Both the position numbers and the translations under genes were made by a program. A stretch of 64,000 bases of DNA from Paraphysomonas bandaiensis (taxonomy: Eukaryota; Chrysophyceae): assembly GCA_965644295.1 (NCBI GenBank), contig CBFFRP010000065.1:1-64000 (forward strand), read 5' to 3'. Below, piece after piece: positions 22,491-33,550 of the stretch; within the stretch, counting starts at the first letter, position 1; every line of letters starts with the position of its first letter. The notes below the pieces were generated by a model. That model made no database searches. It was not told the DNA's origin and saw nothing but the letters and a program-made list of their open reading frames with translations.

Positions 22491-23156
22491 ATGATTAACG
22501 CTATTGCACCTACCAAATCGTCAAGCGTTTCCCAGTTTCAATTTTTGATGCACACAGTAAAAGGAGGCAATTTGAAAAGTATTGTTCGGTTATTAAAGTG
22601 CTATGGTTATACTTCTGTTCTCCCTATGTCAGATAGTAATGGCTCAACCGTACTTCATGTAGCCGCCAAGAGCGGAAACATTGATGTAATGAATTTGATT
22701 CTGTCGTATAACTTGATTGATGTTAACAAGTTGGAAGTCAAAACGTCTGGGGGATACGCCGCCATTCATCATATATGTCACCTTGGTAATATTATATGCT
22801 TAGATCGATTAATACAAGCTGGTGCGTCTGTAAATATCCCAACACAATGTGATATGCGTTTGTTGCCTCTCCATATTTGTTGTCGTATGGGTCATACTGA
22901 ATGTGCACGCAAACTTGTTGCACATGGAGCTGATGTCAATGCGCCTGATGGATTTGGTCATAATCCGTCCTTCTGGGCCTACAGTATGCGTCACATGGAC
23001 TTAATCCGTGACGTTAACCTTCCTCCATCACGTGTAGCTACTGCTGCAGAGCATCTGAAGATTACTGGTGTAAATGTAAACAATTTCAAGAAAGTTAAGA
23101 AGAAAGCTGTGAAGTCAAAGAAATCGAAACCGAGTGGGAAAAAGCGCAAAACGTAA
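22491..23156 (+). CDS. Ankyrin-repeat protein with lysine-rich tail, 221 aa
   Basis: A single exon from ATG at 22491. About four ankyrin repeats cover residues 20-165, with recognisable cores NGSTVLHVAAKSGNIDVMN, YAAIHHICHLGNIICLDRLI and LPLHICCRMGHTECARKLVA followed by HGADVNAPD. The final ~25 residues are very basic (KKVKKKAVKSKKSKPSGKK), which suggests nuclear localisation or nucleic-acid binding. Repeats of this type are protein-protein interaction surfaces, and the partner cannot be guessed. The frame is open slightly upstream, but only this ATG lies within it. Confidence 0.85.
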   Translation: MINAIAPTKSSSVSQFQFLMHTVKGGNLKSIVRLLKCYGYTSVLPMSDSNGSTVLHVAAKSGNIDVMNLILSYNLIDVNKLEVKTSGGYAAIHHICHLGNIICLDRLIQAGASVNIPTQCDMRLLPLHICCRMGHTECARKLVAHGADVNAPDGFGHNPSFWAYSMRHMDLIRDVNLPPSRVATAAEHLKITGVNVNNFKKVKKKAVKSKKSKPSGKKRKT

Positions 23157-23743
23157 AATATTTTCTACGCACAAATGTGCTTTCAAGTGTTCCATAAAGT
23201 TGAGTTTTAAGTTGATTTATATGTAGACAGTAAATTAGTGTGCGTATACGTATTAGGAGTGGTGTATATTTTGTATATATTAGTTACCTAATCTAATTGA
23301 CTTTAGATGTTACTATATATCCATCCACATTTTAGTATTACATTATATCCGTATACTAGCCCAACGACTTGAACGAAACTATCATATTCATAGCACTTCA
23401 CAATTACGTGTGTAAACGTATGAACCATAGCTGTACGCTAAGGCGCAATATAAAAAGTGTTCCTAAATTGGGTTCAACGGACCCCTCATACTAGCAGTAA
23501 ACAATAATGAGTCAACTTTCAATAGAAAATTATCGAACTCCACATCATCTCTGAAATTTCTAAAAATAAAGGGACTATTAGATGTTTGAACTTAGATGTA
23601 TTGTCTAAAAAACACTATTCTATCGCACTGTACAATAAATAAAAGAACTGTTATAAAGTGTTGTTATTACAGTTTTGTTTCTAGCTTTGAAATTGGTAGT
23701 GTAAGTAATGGTATACTTCCGATTTTCCCTTAGACGATTCTAC
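23157..23743. other. AT-rich intergenic stretch
   Basis: The 3' flank of the ankyrin gene. No other feature is seen. Confidence 0.5.
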
Positions 23744-24139
23744 CTACAATTAAACTGTGTGGAAGGTATACTACAAGTACAAATCAAATGCTATACAGGA
23801 CTCTTCCCAGTAGGAATGGCATGCCATCAGTAGTTTACATACCCGAAACCCAATCCAGACAGCAGAAGGACGGGTGGCTTAGAGATCTGAAATACGTAGA
23901 TATTATAAGAGCGACCACGATACAAAGAGAATATTAGTTGAGCAAATTGTCAGCAACGGAATGTGTTACAATCAATGACCTAAATCAGCGATCATACCTG
24001 ATCTCGTGCTCGAGCTGATATATCACTTCACCAGTGTGAATGTCAATAATATCTTTGAAGCGGTATTCGTTGTGGTGCAGTATGTCGTCAACAGATCTGT
24101 ACTGAAACTACAATGGCAACAATTAAAACACATGTTCAC
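23744..24139 (-). pseudogene. Truncated duplicate of the VOC-gene 3' end
   Basis: 396 bp nearly identical (a few per cent difference) to 28135-28532 in the same orientation. It carries copies of the last two VOC exons and the intron between them, plus 3' flank, but none of the first three exons or the promoter. The similarity stops abruptly inside intron 3 (at ...CATGTTCACT). The only intact gene lies 4.4 kb away, with the amine oxidase gene between. Confidence 0.88.
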
Positions 24140-24706
24140 TTCACGATCTCTAAGGACTTTATATGAGGAAGTATTGTGATATATTTGTCAAATACTGTTT
24201 GAGTATTCAGATAGATATACTCGTTAGTCTTCTTCTAATTCTCTTTAAAGGACTTAGTTGTGATTCAGCTGATGTATCATCGTGTTGCTGTTGCTCAGGG
24301 CTGCCTGATACTGTTCCTATTTGCTTCTATTATGAAACTAATTCAAGAGATATGGGCTACTCTACTCTTCCTCTTTAATAGGTCAAATATAGCTATCTCT
24401 ATGGATACATAGATATATGGGTATATGATACATATGGATACTGTGCAGAGGTGCCGTATCGCAGTATTGGATCATATATACAGAGTTGGTATACCGGTAT
24501 ATACGGCGGTATACAGATATGTGGAAGGTGTCGTATATATATATACGTAGTGCTGTAGACAGGTACGTAGGTGTATAAGGTGTGTATGTGTAGCTACCAT
24601 ATACGCAGATCTTCTCACTGTACACTGCTATGAGCATATCATACTGCTGCAATCTATACATACATCTATCCATCTATCCTCATCTACTCATCATCTAATC
24701 CCCCTC
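24140..24706. other. Spacer rich in ATA/TATG microsatellite-like sequence
   Basis: Upstream region of the amine oxidase gene. Dense TATA, GTATA and CATC runs (24390-24700), with no reliable frame. Confidence 0.45.
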
Positions 24707-26212
24707 ATGTCCTCTAATGATTACGATATTATTATTATTGGTGCAGGATTATCTGGATTCGTTACAGCATATACTATAAGCAAACTAACTTCAGGACAGT
24801 GTCCCTTCAAGATATGTATCTTAGAGGGCAGAGATCGCTGTGGGGGCAGATTAAAGCCGATGCAATCATTATCCGGTAAATCTATTGATTTAGGTATGTA
24901 TAAGTATAGAATTGCATACAATGAAGTGATGTGATTGATAGGGGGCATGTGGGTGGGCCCTCTACAGACATATATAGGAGATTTATTGCAAGAGCTTGCA
25001 ATCCCTGTATATAAACAGTATCTTGAGGGGGTCAATATACACGATGATAGTCGTCGATTGCATCGATACACTGGAACTATCCCTAATATATCCTTATTCA
25101 GTTTGTTGGATACACACCTCTTGTTGGGTCGAATGGATAAACTTGTGCGGTCGATAGATGTTGAAGATGTATCTTCCACTAAACACGCAAGAGAATACGA
25201 TACCATATCCCTCTATGAATATGGACGAAGACATTGTTGGACGAATCAAGCACAGAGTCTTTTATCTGTAGCTACACGAATGATATTGGGCTATGAAACT
25301 GACCAAGTATCACTGCTGTATTTTTTGTACTATTGCCGAACTGCAGGTGGTACTCGCCCTTTAGTGGATAGTGATGGTGGAGGACAAGACAGTCGCATGA
25401 AGGGTGGTACCGCTGCGTTGTTACATGCGCTAAGAGATTCAATAGAGCGCTCTAACTGCGACTTAACAGTTATCACTGGGCGCCCAGTTGTCTCTGTAGA
25501 TTATTCCTCTCACCCATGTGTAGCTATTTGTTCCGATAACTCCTCTTTTACTTCTAAGCGTATTGTGATGTGTTGTCCTCCCTCTGCTCTATCTCGAATT
25601 TCATTTTCGCCTACTCCCTCACCCTGGAAGCTCTCTTTATGGAAGCGCTCCATTTCAGGCTGTCTCACAAAGGTTGTGGTCGTCTACAACTCTGCCTTCT
25701 GGCGCGAAGCAGGGTTCTCCGGGAGCGCAGTATGTGAACATCCATCTCTTACTCGCCCTTTATCGGGTGTATTTGACTACTGCGATGACTCTGGTGATAA
25801 CCCTGCGCTGTGTGGTTTTATATCTGGCGATGTTGGGGTACGGTTCGCATCTCTTTCGGAGGGCCAGCAACGGACAGCTGTTCTTGGTCACTTAGCACAC
25901 CTCTTCGGATCGATGGCCGAAAATGAGGAGAACCTAATAGAATTTCATATCATGGATTGGCTACATGACCCTGATGGGTCCCGGTTCGGGGGGGGATGCC
26001 CTGTGGATACACCTGGCCTTGGTTATTTCAGAGAACATTCTTCACAGCTACGTACGCCTTTGTTTCGAGATCCTACGGCTTTGGAAGATGTAGTGTTTTT
26101 TGCGGGCACAGAAACTGCATTAAAGTGGGTGGGATATATGGATGGTGCGGTGGAGTCTGGGTTACGGGTGGGAGAAGAGGTTGTTAAATCTCTTGAACGT
26201 GATGAAATGTAG
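24707..26212 (+). CDS. Flavin-containing amine oxidase, 485 aa
   Basis: Two exons (24707-24893, 24942-26212) with a 48-bp intron. The FAD dinucleotide-binding motif lies at the N-terminus (IIIIGAGLSGFVTAY), followed by ILEGRDRCGGRL and, across the intron, DLGGMWVGP. The C-terminal flavin site shows FFAGTETALKWVGYMDGAVESG. These are the hallmarks of the monoamine/polyamine oxidase family, which oxidises amines using FAD and oxygen and releases peroxide. No covalent-flavin SGGC motif is evident, so FAD is probably not attached as in animal MAO. The substrate cannot be told. There is no clear peroxisomal targeting tripeptide (ends DEM) and no membrane tail, so it is likely a soluble enzyme. Confidence 0.93.
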
Positions 26213-28134
26213 TAGTTTCTGATGTCGTAAGCGCACCAAATTGCATCGAGATAAACCCTGCAGGTGGCGGCTGACTAGACTAATTGTTTTTGTCGGTTTG
26301 CTGCTGTTGTATTTACGAATTTACAAAAATGTATTATAACTGTCTAAAAAAGTATCTGACAGCTTGACACAGTATCTGTATACTGTATACTCGCCATGGC
26401 TGCGTAGAAATTGTCGTCAATTAGGTGATACAGGTTGTAGTCAATTATAGTCGCGATTATTATTTGCTGCCCAAATTAATTGATACTGATACTAATCTAC
26501 GTACGTGTATCCATACATTAGCTGCCACTATCCAATAGCATGCTCAATGCTCAACTCTCAATTCATTGCAGAGGCAACAATTTCCGTCCGGGTAAGTGAG
26601 GCCTCGTTGCCACCTTGCATCTTCACGACAGTCAAAGTGGTACCTTGTGATGAGATTTTTAAACAATGCACGAACGTCGTGATGTTTTCCTTCAGTAATT
26701 CTATTGACACAAGTTGAAATAATTTCAAGTCGTCCCATAGTTGCATCAGCTTTTCATGCTACATTGTTTTACTTGAAACTAGATATAACATATCAGGACC
26801 AAACAGCATGATCACAAGTGGTCATATAGAAGCAAATAGTGGTCAACCATTGCAAATGCCCTCAACAGAGTCGGACTCACACCTTGTCGTGGTGTGTTCG
26901 GAGGATGTTGCTCTGCTGTCCACTCATAGCCAAATACTAGTGTGGTACAAGGGACACCAATAAATGTCGCTTGTGTAGACGTCTTTAGGCCTAGACGAAT
27001 AAACAGGCATCAGGAAATGAGCCCACCTCAAGGGCATCCGGTGTATGAGGCTGCCTGCTGAAGTCAAGCAACCGGGCTGTTCACCTCAAGGAATCCAAAA
27101 TCCTGAAGTCAGAAGATGTCAGCTATACCAGCATTCCACATGCTCACTGCACTTTCGAGTGATAGAGCAATAGTGGTTGCACTTTGGTGCTTGCGGTGAC
27201 GCGCAAACAGCTTTCGTAGAGTAAAATAATAGGATATCAGAGTTAAGCGCTGACTCTTAAACCTTAAACGGCTACTGCTAATAATAAGGTATTCACATCT
27301 TCATTGCAAATGTGGAACCTCATCTGGTATCTTGCTTGATTACTGTGCAGAAGAGATCTTTCTTACGGAGCTTACTAGAGCTTGCAATTCGCCAGGTTTG
27401 AATACCCATTTGAAATGAATAGCATGACAGCCTAATTTAAAGCTTTGCCATGTTGAGTTTGCTGTTTGAGCAATTAAAAGCTGTAATTCTAAGGTATTAG
27501 AATTATGACCGTTAGTCAACGAATACAGTAGTGGTTTACACTAACAACATGATAGCTACACTGTAGTAATGAAACTGAATATAATATATTGATTATATAC
27601 AAGATAGAGACGATGTAAGATCGTACGAGAAATGAATGGTTATTGAGATAACATGAAATTGACGAATGAGTAGAGATATTGATTATAATTTTAACAAGAT
27701 TAATAAGTGAATACATGTTCAGTTAACTTAGTACATCATCCAATCGTTTCATAACTTCATAATATTATGCCAATTAAACTAGCATACACACTCAAATTGA
27801 TGGTATTAATATTCCAATTAATTGAAGCCGGTTGTGGTCTATAACTTGCTGTCTACAATTCAATAATTGACAATTAATTGCTATGCAGCCCAGCCAATGA
27901 AATAGGAAATTACATTTTCTTTATACAAGACAACAAATGTTTTACATCGACAACTGGCTGTAGCAAAAAATGTAGAGGGTGGTACTCTGACCTCTGACCA
28001 ATCTTTTATTTAAAAATTCACCGCAAAACTCACTATACAATTCCTCCGTTCTGGTATCAATAGCATTTTCAAAAAAATTGCAATCATACAATAGCAACAT
28101 AGCAACTAAATTTCTAGCTAAGCAATATAATATA
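26213..28134. other. Long intergenic stretch with dispersed-repeat sequence
   Basis: No supported gene. 26858-26895 resembles 42853-42890 (both begin CCCTCAACA(G/A)AGTCGGACTC), and 27164-27302 is a copy of the dispersed repeat. The remainder is AT-rich. Confidence 0.5.
27164..27302 (+). repeat. Dispersed short repeat, copy 2
   Basis: The shared core GGTGCTTGCGGTGACGC is followed by CAGCTTTCGTAG and AGGATATCAGAGTTAAG, and the unit ends near GCTAATAATAAGG. Related copies are at 527-580 (-), 38325-38502, 42846-43046 and 43868-44000. No coding capacity or tRNA-like promoter is obvious, so it may be a small non-autonomous element. Confidence 0.7.
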
Positions 28135-28226
28135 CTACAATTAAACTGTCTGGAAGGTATACTACAAGTACAAATCAAATGCTATACAGGATTCTTCCCT
28201 GTTAGGAGTGGCATGCCATCAGTAGT

Positions 28227-29757
28227 TTACATACCCGAAACCCAATCCAGACAGCAGAAGGACGGGTGGCTTAGAGATCTGAAATACGTAGATATTATAG
28301 GGGCGACCACGATACAAAGCGAATATTAGTTGAGCAAATTGTCAGCAACGGAATGTGTTACAATCAATGACCTAAATCAGCGATCATACCTGATCTCGTG
28401 CTCGAGCTGATATATCACTTCACCAGTGTGAATGTCAATAATATCTTTGAAGCGGTATTCGTTGTGGTGCAGTATGTCGTCAACAGATCTGTACTGAAAC
28501 TACAATGGCAACAATTAAAACACATGTTCACTGTATACATTTGCGAAAGATAATATACCTGCGGAAAACGTGGGTTCTCCCAATGTAAAGATCTCTCGAC
28601 TAGCCTCTCGTATATGTCCACGAATCTAATCATACAGCACACAGAACAAATATTATGTGTAGATGTAACGGATTACAATACACATTGTACAATTTCCACT
28701 ACATAGCATCTCTACATCACCATGCATTATTAGTTGCCACAGATTATATGTACGTATTTCATTAGCCAAGGTAAAAAGAGTCACGAATCAAGGTTACATT
28801 AGCATACTAATCATATTACAATATTACCTATTCACGTATAGTGCGATATGGTGTCCATCGTAAGATGGAAGAGGGCGACGTGACTCTTTGAATGATATGT
28901 ATTGGTGGTACCCGATGTAGATTGTACATGTATCCAACGGTCCACTCTCTGAGAATTCAGTGGTCGTGGTGGCATTAGCGTATAAAAAATACGAGTAAAA
29001 TTCACATATTCTTTGGGCTGTATGAAGACTGGTATCGAATTCAATGTACCTCATACCTGGAAGGTAGCAAATAGGAATAAGAATATGCGACACGTATATA
29101 CAGTAGTATATACAGCTCGACATACTATACATCCTCATACAATAGAACTCATTCAGCCAAATTTCAGACAGTGCTCTCACCTCTCCCTTCAGTTAAACCT
29201 CCAGGTAAACTGTGTTCCTTATTGGGAGGAAGATGAGCAGCAGGTCCATACCATGTTGCCTCACCAACTTGTTGATGTAATCGAAAACGATTTCCATATG
29301 GACATATTGTTTCAATAATTGGTAGACTATTGTGATCATACGATAGACTATATGCATATTCATAGTCTATTAAATCTTGTTGTATTGACGAGATATTCGG
29401 ATAGTATAATCCAATACATCCACGTATAATTTGAGGATAATCTGATGGAAAATGAAATTGTTGTAATCCAATATTACCCCATACTAAACTATCTGTAATC
29501 CCTCCTGCATTACGTATATTTGATAAGATAATATGAGCACGTGGATCACTCGTTAATTTTAAGATCTTAAAATAGAAATAAGAATACAATGCATTCCATT
29601 TGCCTGTATTGATATTAACATGTTCAAGTAGGACTATGGGTTCACCAGGTTGAACATGTATGATTGGTATAGATGGGTTAGGGTTATATGCGGTAGTATG
29701 GAGGATGATATATGTATGTATGTATAGTATAGTATATAGAAGTGAATAGAGAGACAT
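28227..29757 (-). CDS. Two-module VOC (glyoxalase-fold) protein, 344 aa
   Basis: Five exons (29757-29181, 29056-28828, 28625-28559, 28499-28390, 28278-28227) with introns of 124, 202, 59 and 111 bp. The N-terminus is hydrophobic (MSLYSLLYTILYIHTYIIL), a signal peptide or membrane anchor. Module 1 begins at LLEHVNINTG and continues to GNIGLQQFHFP and RGCIGLYY. Module 2 begins at GMRYIEFDT, with DGHHIALYV and, near the end, FKDIIDIHTGEVIY followed by QLEHEIRS. These are hallmarks of a VOC subfamily that I associate with algae and other protists. VOC proteins use a beta-alpha-beta-beta-beta fold, often with a metal, for glyoxalase, dioxygenase or resistance chemistry. The reaction here is unknown. 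Its 3' end is duplicated at 23744-24139. Confidence 0.85.
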
Positions 29758-30000
29758 GACTACTTGATGTTTACGTATGTATGTAGCTATCACTGATGGT
29801 GTATGTAGACAATAGCATTTAGTTATAGCACTTCAGATACATGCGTAATCTCCCATAAGGATTAGATCTATAGAAGTCAATAGATTACCATATACACACT
29901 TCACCTAACATGTACACTTTACAGAAAGGTACACAACTAAGAATACACAATTCAAAAATATGCAATATATATTATTAAAAGTTTTGGTGGATAAACATGT

Positions 30001-30073
30001 GCCTTCATAGCTCAGTTGGCTAGAGCATGCGCTTAGTAAGCGTAAGGTCGAGAGTTCGAGCCTCTCTGAAGGC
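30001..30073 (+). tRNA. tRNA-Thr(AGU)
   Basis: A 73-nt cloverleaf. The acceptor GCCTTCA pairs with TGAAGGC, the D-arm is GCTC/GAGC, the anticodon stem TGCGC/GCGTA has loop TTAGTAA (anticodon AGT), and the T-arm is GAGAG-TTCGAGC-CTCTC. No intron and no encoded CCA. The A box (TAGCTCAGTTGG) and B box (GTTCGAGCC) are present. Confidence 0.97.
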
Positions 30074-30078
30074 TATCC

Positions 30079-30086
30079 TTTTTTTT
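30079..30086 (+). terminator. Pol III terminator of tRNA-Thr
   Basis: A run of eight T begins five bases after the tRNA 3' end. Confidence 0.85.
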
Positions 30087-30128
30087 ATGTAGCTATTCGA
30101 AAACCTTCATTTTATTACTTTTGAATTT

Positions 30129-30831
30129 ATGAAAGCCTGTATATCCAGAGTATCATTCTTCTAAAGTGCAGATATTGTCCACTGTACAGCAGATGATCTG
30201 CTCTGCTCTTGTATGCATATAAGTTTCATTGCATTCTTATCCTCTTATCATAATTCTCCAATCCCTAATTGGTTGTTACTCTTATATTATCATAGAGATG
30301 CAAGACACACAGAGTTTATGCTGTGACATTTATTCTGAGTTTACCATCCATGGATATGTATTGGACTCTATAGCAACAGAGGGACTGGGTATACATCATC
30401 CTAAAGAACTACGCACTCTTCTTTCGTTTGGAAGTGAGTGGCATATATGTCGAAATCATTATGGCGTATTCGGTTGCAATTTGATGAATAATGGTCAGTT
30501 TCTTTGTAAAGCGGATATCATTGGTGAAGATATTGTTGGACAATGGTATAGAGATCATCCCCAACCGAACTGTGCTTCGAAAGAATATGAATGTATGGGA
30601 GCGGTGTCAGAGTTTGATTATTTATTTGTGAATACGGATCCTTCATCGAAGCAGTGTGGAGAGACCAGACTACTTGTAAACAACTGCTTCGAAGAAGGAG
30701 TATGCACTCCCGCCCCATTTTCTAATTTTTTAGTATTAGTTCTTAAATTTGCGAAGGAGTATAATGAAAGTTACGATACAAACGAACAACTGGAGTTTAG
30801 AAACTTCTTGAGTCGGTACTCTAGTTCCTAA
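30129..30831 (+). CDS. Predicted secreted cysteine-rich orphan, 205 aa
   Basis: A long exon (30224-30831) encodes a protein with about a dozen cysteines and no recognised domain. Its frame has no usable ATG before residue ~27, but a 10-nt exon at 30129-30138 (ATG AAA GCC T) joined by an 85-bp intron supplies MKAFSLHSYPLIIILQSL, a good signal peptide. The mature part carries CRNHYGVFGC, NCASKEYEC and NNCFEEGVC. A secreted or lumenal disulfide-bonded protein is likely. If the mini-exon is wrong, translation would begin at the methionine at 30298 and lose the signal. It starts only 56 bp after the tRNA gene. Confidence 0.6.
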
Positions 30832-31537
30832 TGCTTTAATCTTTGCACCAGCAGAGTTACGATAGGTTGTCTATATATCGTTAAAGCGTCCGATGCAAGA
30901 TGCAGCTGTAGTATAATACTGTAGACACATTTATAGTAGTTGTATTCGTCATCAAGTAATTATCCCTTCACCCTTCATATCTGCATTATATTTCGTGGTC
31001 GGAATAGCTACTTCGTACAACCAAATTAACTCCTCTTACGTACTAGTAAACACATAAACACAGAAGTTATGCGGCAGCAATGAGAGTTCAACCACACAAT
31101 GTAATTGTTACTTTAGTGCACTTCTAAGTTCTAAGTACGGTGCCCTTCAAGTCACGATATCATGGGGTAGATAAGTTCATGGATAAAGTAATAGTTTAAC
31201 GTTAAGCCAGGTAAACTTTATTTAGTGAACGGCCATTAAAATAGTAAGTCGGCTCTATAACATGAATATTCTGTCATCCAAAAGAAATCTGACAGCCAAT
31301 AAACAATAGTTTACAACAACGAAAATACGATTATCAATTGTATTTTTATCCGGTGAACAAAAGAGGTAAAAATACTTAAAGTGTTCGTCGTTCGATTCCA
31401 TTCGATAGAAAAAGTACAGTGTCATAATGACAAATACGTAAACTAAGTACATCATTGAAACAGAGTGACATTCGTGCAATGGACTACGATAATGGTATAT
31501 CACATCCTTCGAAAATCTGATCACAAACACCTTTCAC
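30832..31537. other. AT-rich intergenic stretch
   Basis: Between convergent genes. A hydrophobic minus-strand frame at 31255-31530 has only a GTG at its opening and looks accidental. Confidence 0.45.
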
Positions 31538-32727
31538 TTATTCTCGACGGTTGCAGGGCGGACTCTCTTGTACAAGGCATTTCCTAAATTGTATTACATA
31601 AATTCCAGGAGAAAATATGTCAATATGATGGCTTTTCCTCAGTGCGTAGTTCAAGAGAATAGATTTAGAGACACAAGATACTTCATAAGGTACTACAGTA
31701 ATTAGTACAACACCAAGTTCTACAGGAAACATAAGGAAGCAGCATACCTTGCCCAATAGGAGGGAGACATGTAGCCTCTCGAACAAGCCCATAAATTCCT
31801 AAATACTCATCCAAACTATCTAACCGTGTGCCATTCTGGAAATGGTCTTCAATACTAATACCGGTAAGTACATAATCAAGGTTGGAGAGTATTCCATTCC
31901 CGCATCCCTTCAGAGCCGGCAACTCCGCCCCTTGTACATTTAAGTACAGGAAGTTGAACTTTTTGACAGAGAATTTATTATCCGAACTCTGCTTCTCTTC
32001 TAGTTCCATTTCACTAAGTGAATGATTCATCTCCAGAAGAAATTGCTCCACCAGATCTCTAATCGTAACAGTATTGATTTCAATTTCAGGATTCTCGCTG
32101 GCCTTCCTGACAAATGGAAAGTACTTTTGATGCGACTTGCCAAGATTTAAGAGTGACGAAGACATGTCATTTGTTGCAATCCTAAGTCGACAATAGACAT
32201 CCGAAACGCTCCACACAGCGCCATGTCGGACCTAACACTCTAGTCACGTCAGTTGGAACAGTAGAAGTACATACATAATGTCCATTATTCAAGAGACATA
32301 AGCTTTCAAGACGCCCATTGATTTTCTCAATAAGATCTGGTCGTGCTTCGATCCATAACACTGGCACAATTTTCAATTTCTTATAGATATATGCTTCTTC
32401 TGCAGAATGTGCTCCGACATGTAGCACACCAGATATATCATTCCTTCTCTGTTTCAAAACATGTTCATAATTAAAATGATATGTTCTTCCCATAATAACA
32501 AAATAATTAAATGATGATAATGTTTTTTGTACACCCCACCAATTGAAAAGAAAAGGAAAACCGATTAAGAAGGCAACAAGTAGAGATATTCGTCTGAATA
32601 GTCCAGGAAGATATCTAAACCACCATTGTTTAGGTATGAATAATGATAGAACCCCCCCTGTTATAGGTAATTCAAAGCCTAGTATCCAGTACACACACCA
32701 TTCTCCTAGGAAATCAATACCCAACAT
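31538..32727 (-). CDS. FkbM-family methyltransferase with membrane-anchored N-terminus
   Basis: Three exons (32727-32275, 32231-31748, 31692-31538) give 363 aa. Residues 1-70 contain two or three hydrophobic segments (YWILGFELPITGG and LLVAFLIGFPFLFNWW). The SAM-binding start is VLHVGAHSAEEAY followed by VLWIEARPDL, and the FkbM signature FLYLNVQGAELPALKG occurs near residue 245. Family members O-methylate sugars or small molecules. A membrane anchor suggests action at the ER/Golgi face on glycans or lipids, which is an inference. The first intron is only 43 bp. The second has three in-phase acceptors (28, 55 or 67 nt); 55 was chosen for length. The last exon is the least certain part. Confidence 0.85.
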
Positions 32728-33054
32728 GAGGATATATGTGTTTAATTAATTTATTAGAGTGTTTACTCATGTATGAATATATATATATATATATAGTGAT
32801 ATGTAGATGGATGTATTACGTCGTATATTATATATATGGGTTTTATATAGCTGGATACGATGGGCAATAAAACCCTTTAAAGTCATATCAGTATAGAAAA
32901 ACACACTTCTCATAGAAGTATGATTCATTGTAGAGTGTTGAATTATATATATTGACATTCCCACACTTCGACTTCATAAAGAATATCAAGTAATATCTTG
33001 ATATTTTGAATATGTATGCGCGTACGACATATACATAGACAAAAAAAAAGTGAA
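32728..33054. other. Spacer with (AT)n run
   Basis: Contains an AT dinucleotide run at about 32777-32796 and the minus-strand Pol III terminator of the next tRNA. No gene. Confidence 0.5.
33041..33049 (-). terminator. Pol III terminator of tRNA-Thr copy 2
   Basis: Nine A on the plus strand, i.e. T9 after the minus-strand tRNA. Confidence 0.85.
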
Positions 33055-33127
33055 GCCTTCAGAGAGGCTCGAACTCTCGACCTTACGCTTACTAAGCGCA
33101 TGCTCTAGCCAACTGAGCTATGAAGGC
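33055..33127 (-). tRNA. tRNA-Thr(AGU), copy 2
   Basis: 73 nt, identical to the copy at 30001 but on the opposite strand. Flanks are unrelated to those of copy 1 beyond the terminator. Confidence 0.97.
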
Positions 33128-33200
33128 ATATGATACTTGGGCACAAAATAATACAATATATTATATACGTTTTTTATTTTGAGGAAATTATAGGTAAAAT

Positions 33201-33206
33201 AAAAAA
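33201..33206 (-). terminator. Pol III terminator of tRNA-Thr copy 3
   Basis: A6 on the plus strand (T6 for the minus-strand transcript), five bases beyond the tRNA, with a further T4 run behind it. Confidence 0.7.
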
Positions 33207-33211
33207 TGATA

Positions 33212-33284
33212 GCCTTCAGAGAGGCTCGAACTCTCGACCTTACGCTTACTAAGCGCATGCTCTAGCCAACTGAGCTATGAAGGC
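33212..33284 (-). tRNA. tRNA-Thr(AGU), copy 3
   Basis: 73 nt, identical to the other two copies and 84 bp upstream (in transcription sense) of copy 2, with the same orientation. Tandem duplication is likely. Confidence 0.97.
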
Positions 33285-33550
33285 ACATGTTTTCTCTTTC
33301 TCAAATTATATAATATAAATCATAATATTTATACTGGTTGTTAACCTTCGCATCAACGATACTGATCTCATATCACATAATTCATTATATTATGGATATA
33401 TATATGTGCGTATAGATTAAGGCTCTGTAATATCATCTCCACAGCCCTCACATGAGTCCACTATCATGTCATACTTGTCATAATGTATTGTCAGTATAAC
33501 TGAAGTATACAGAGTGTTGTTGCGACTTTACATGATGTAAAGTCTATAGT

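Noticed and set aside
31255-31530. 91-aa hydrophobic minus-strand frame
   Set aside because: Opens with GTG, lies in AT-rich 3' flank and has no coding bias.
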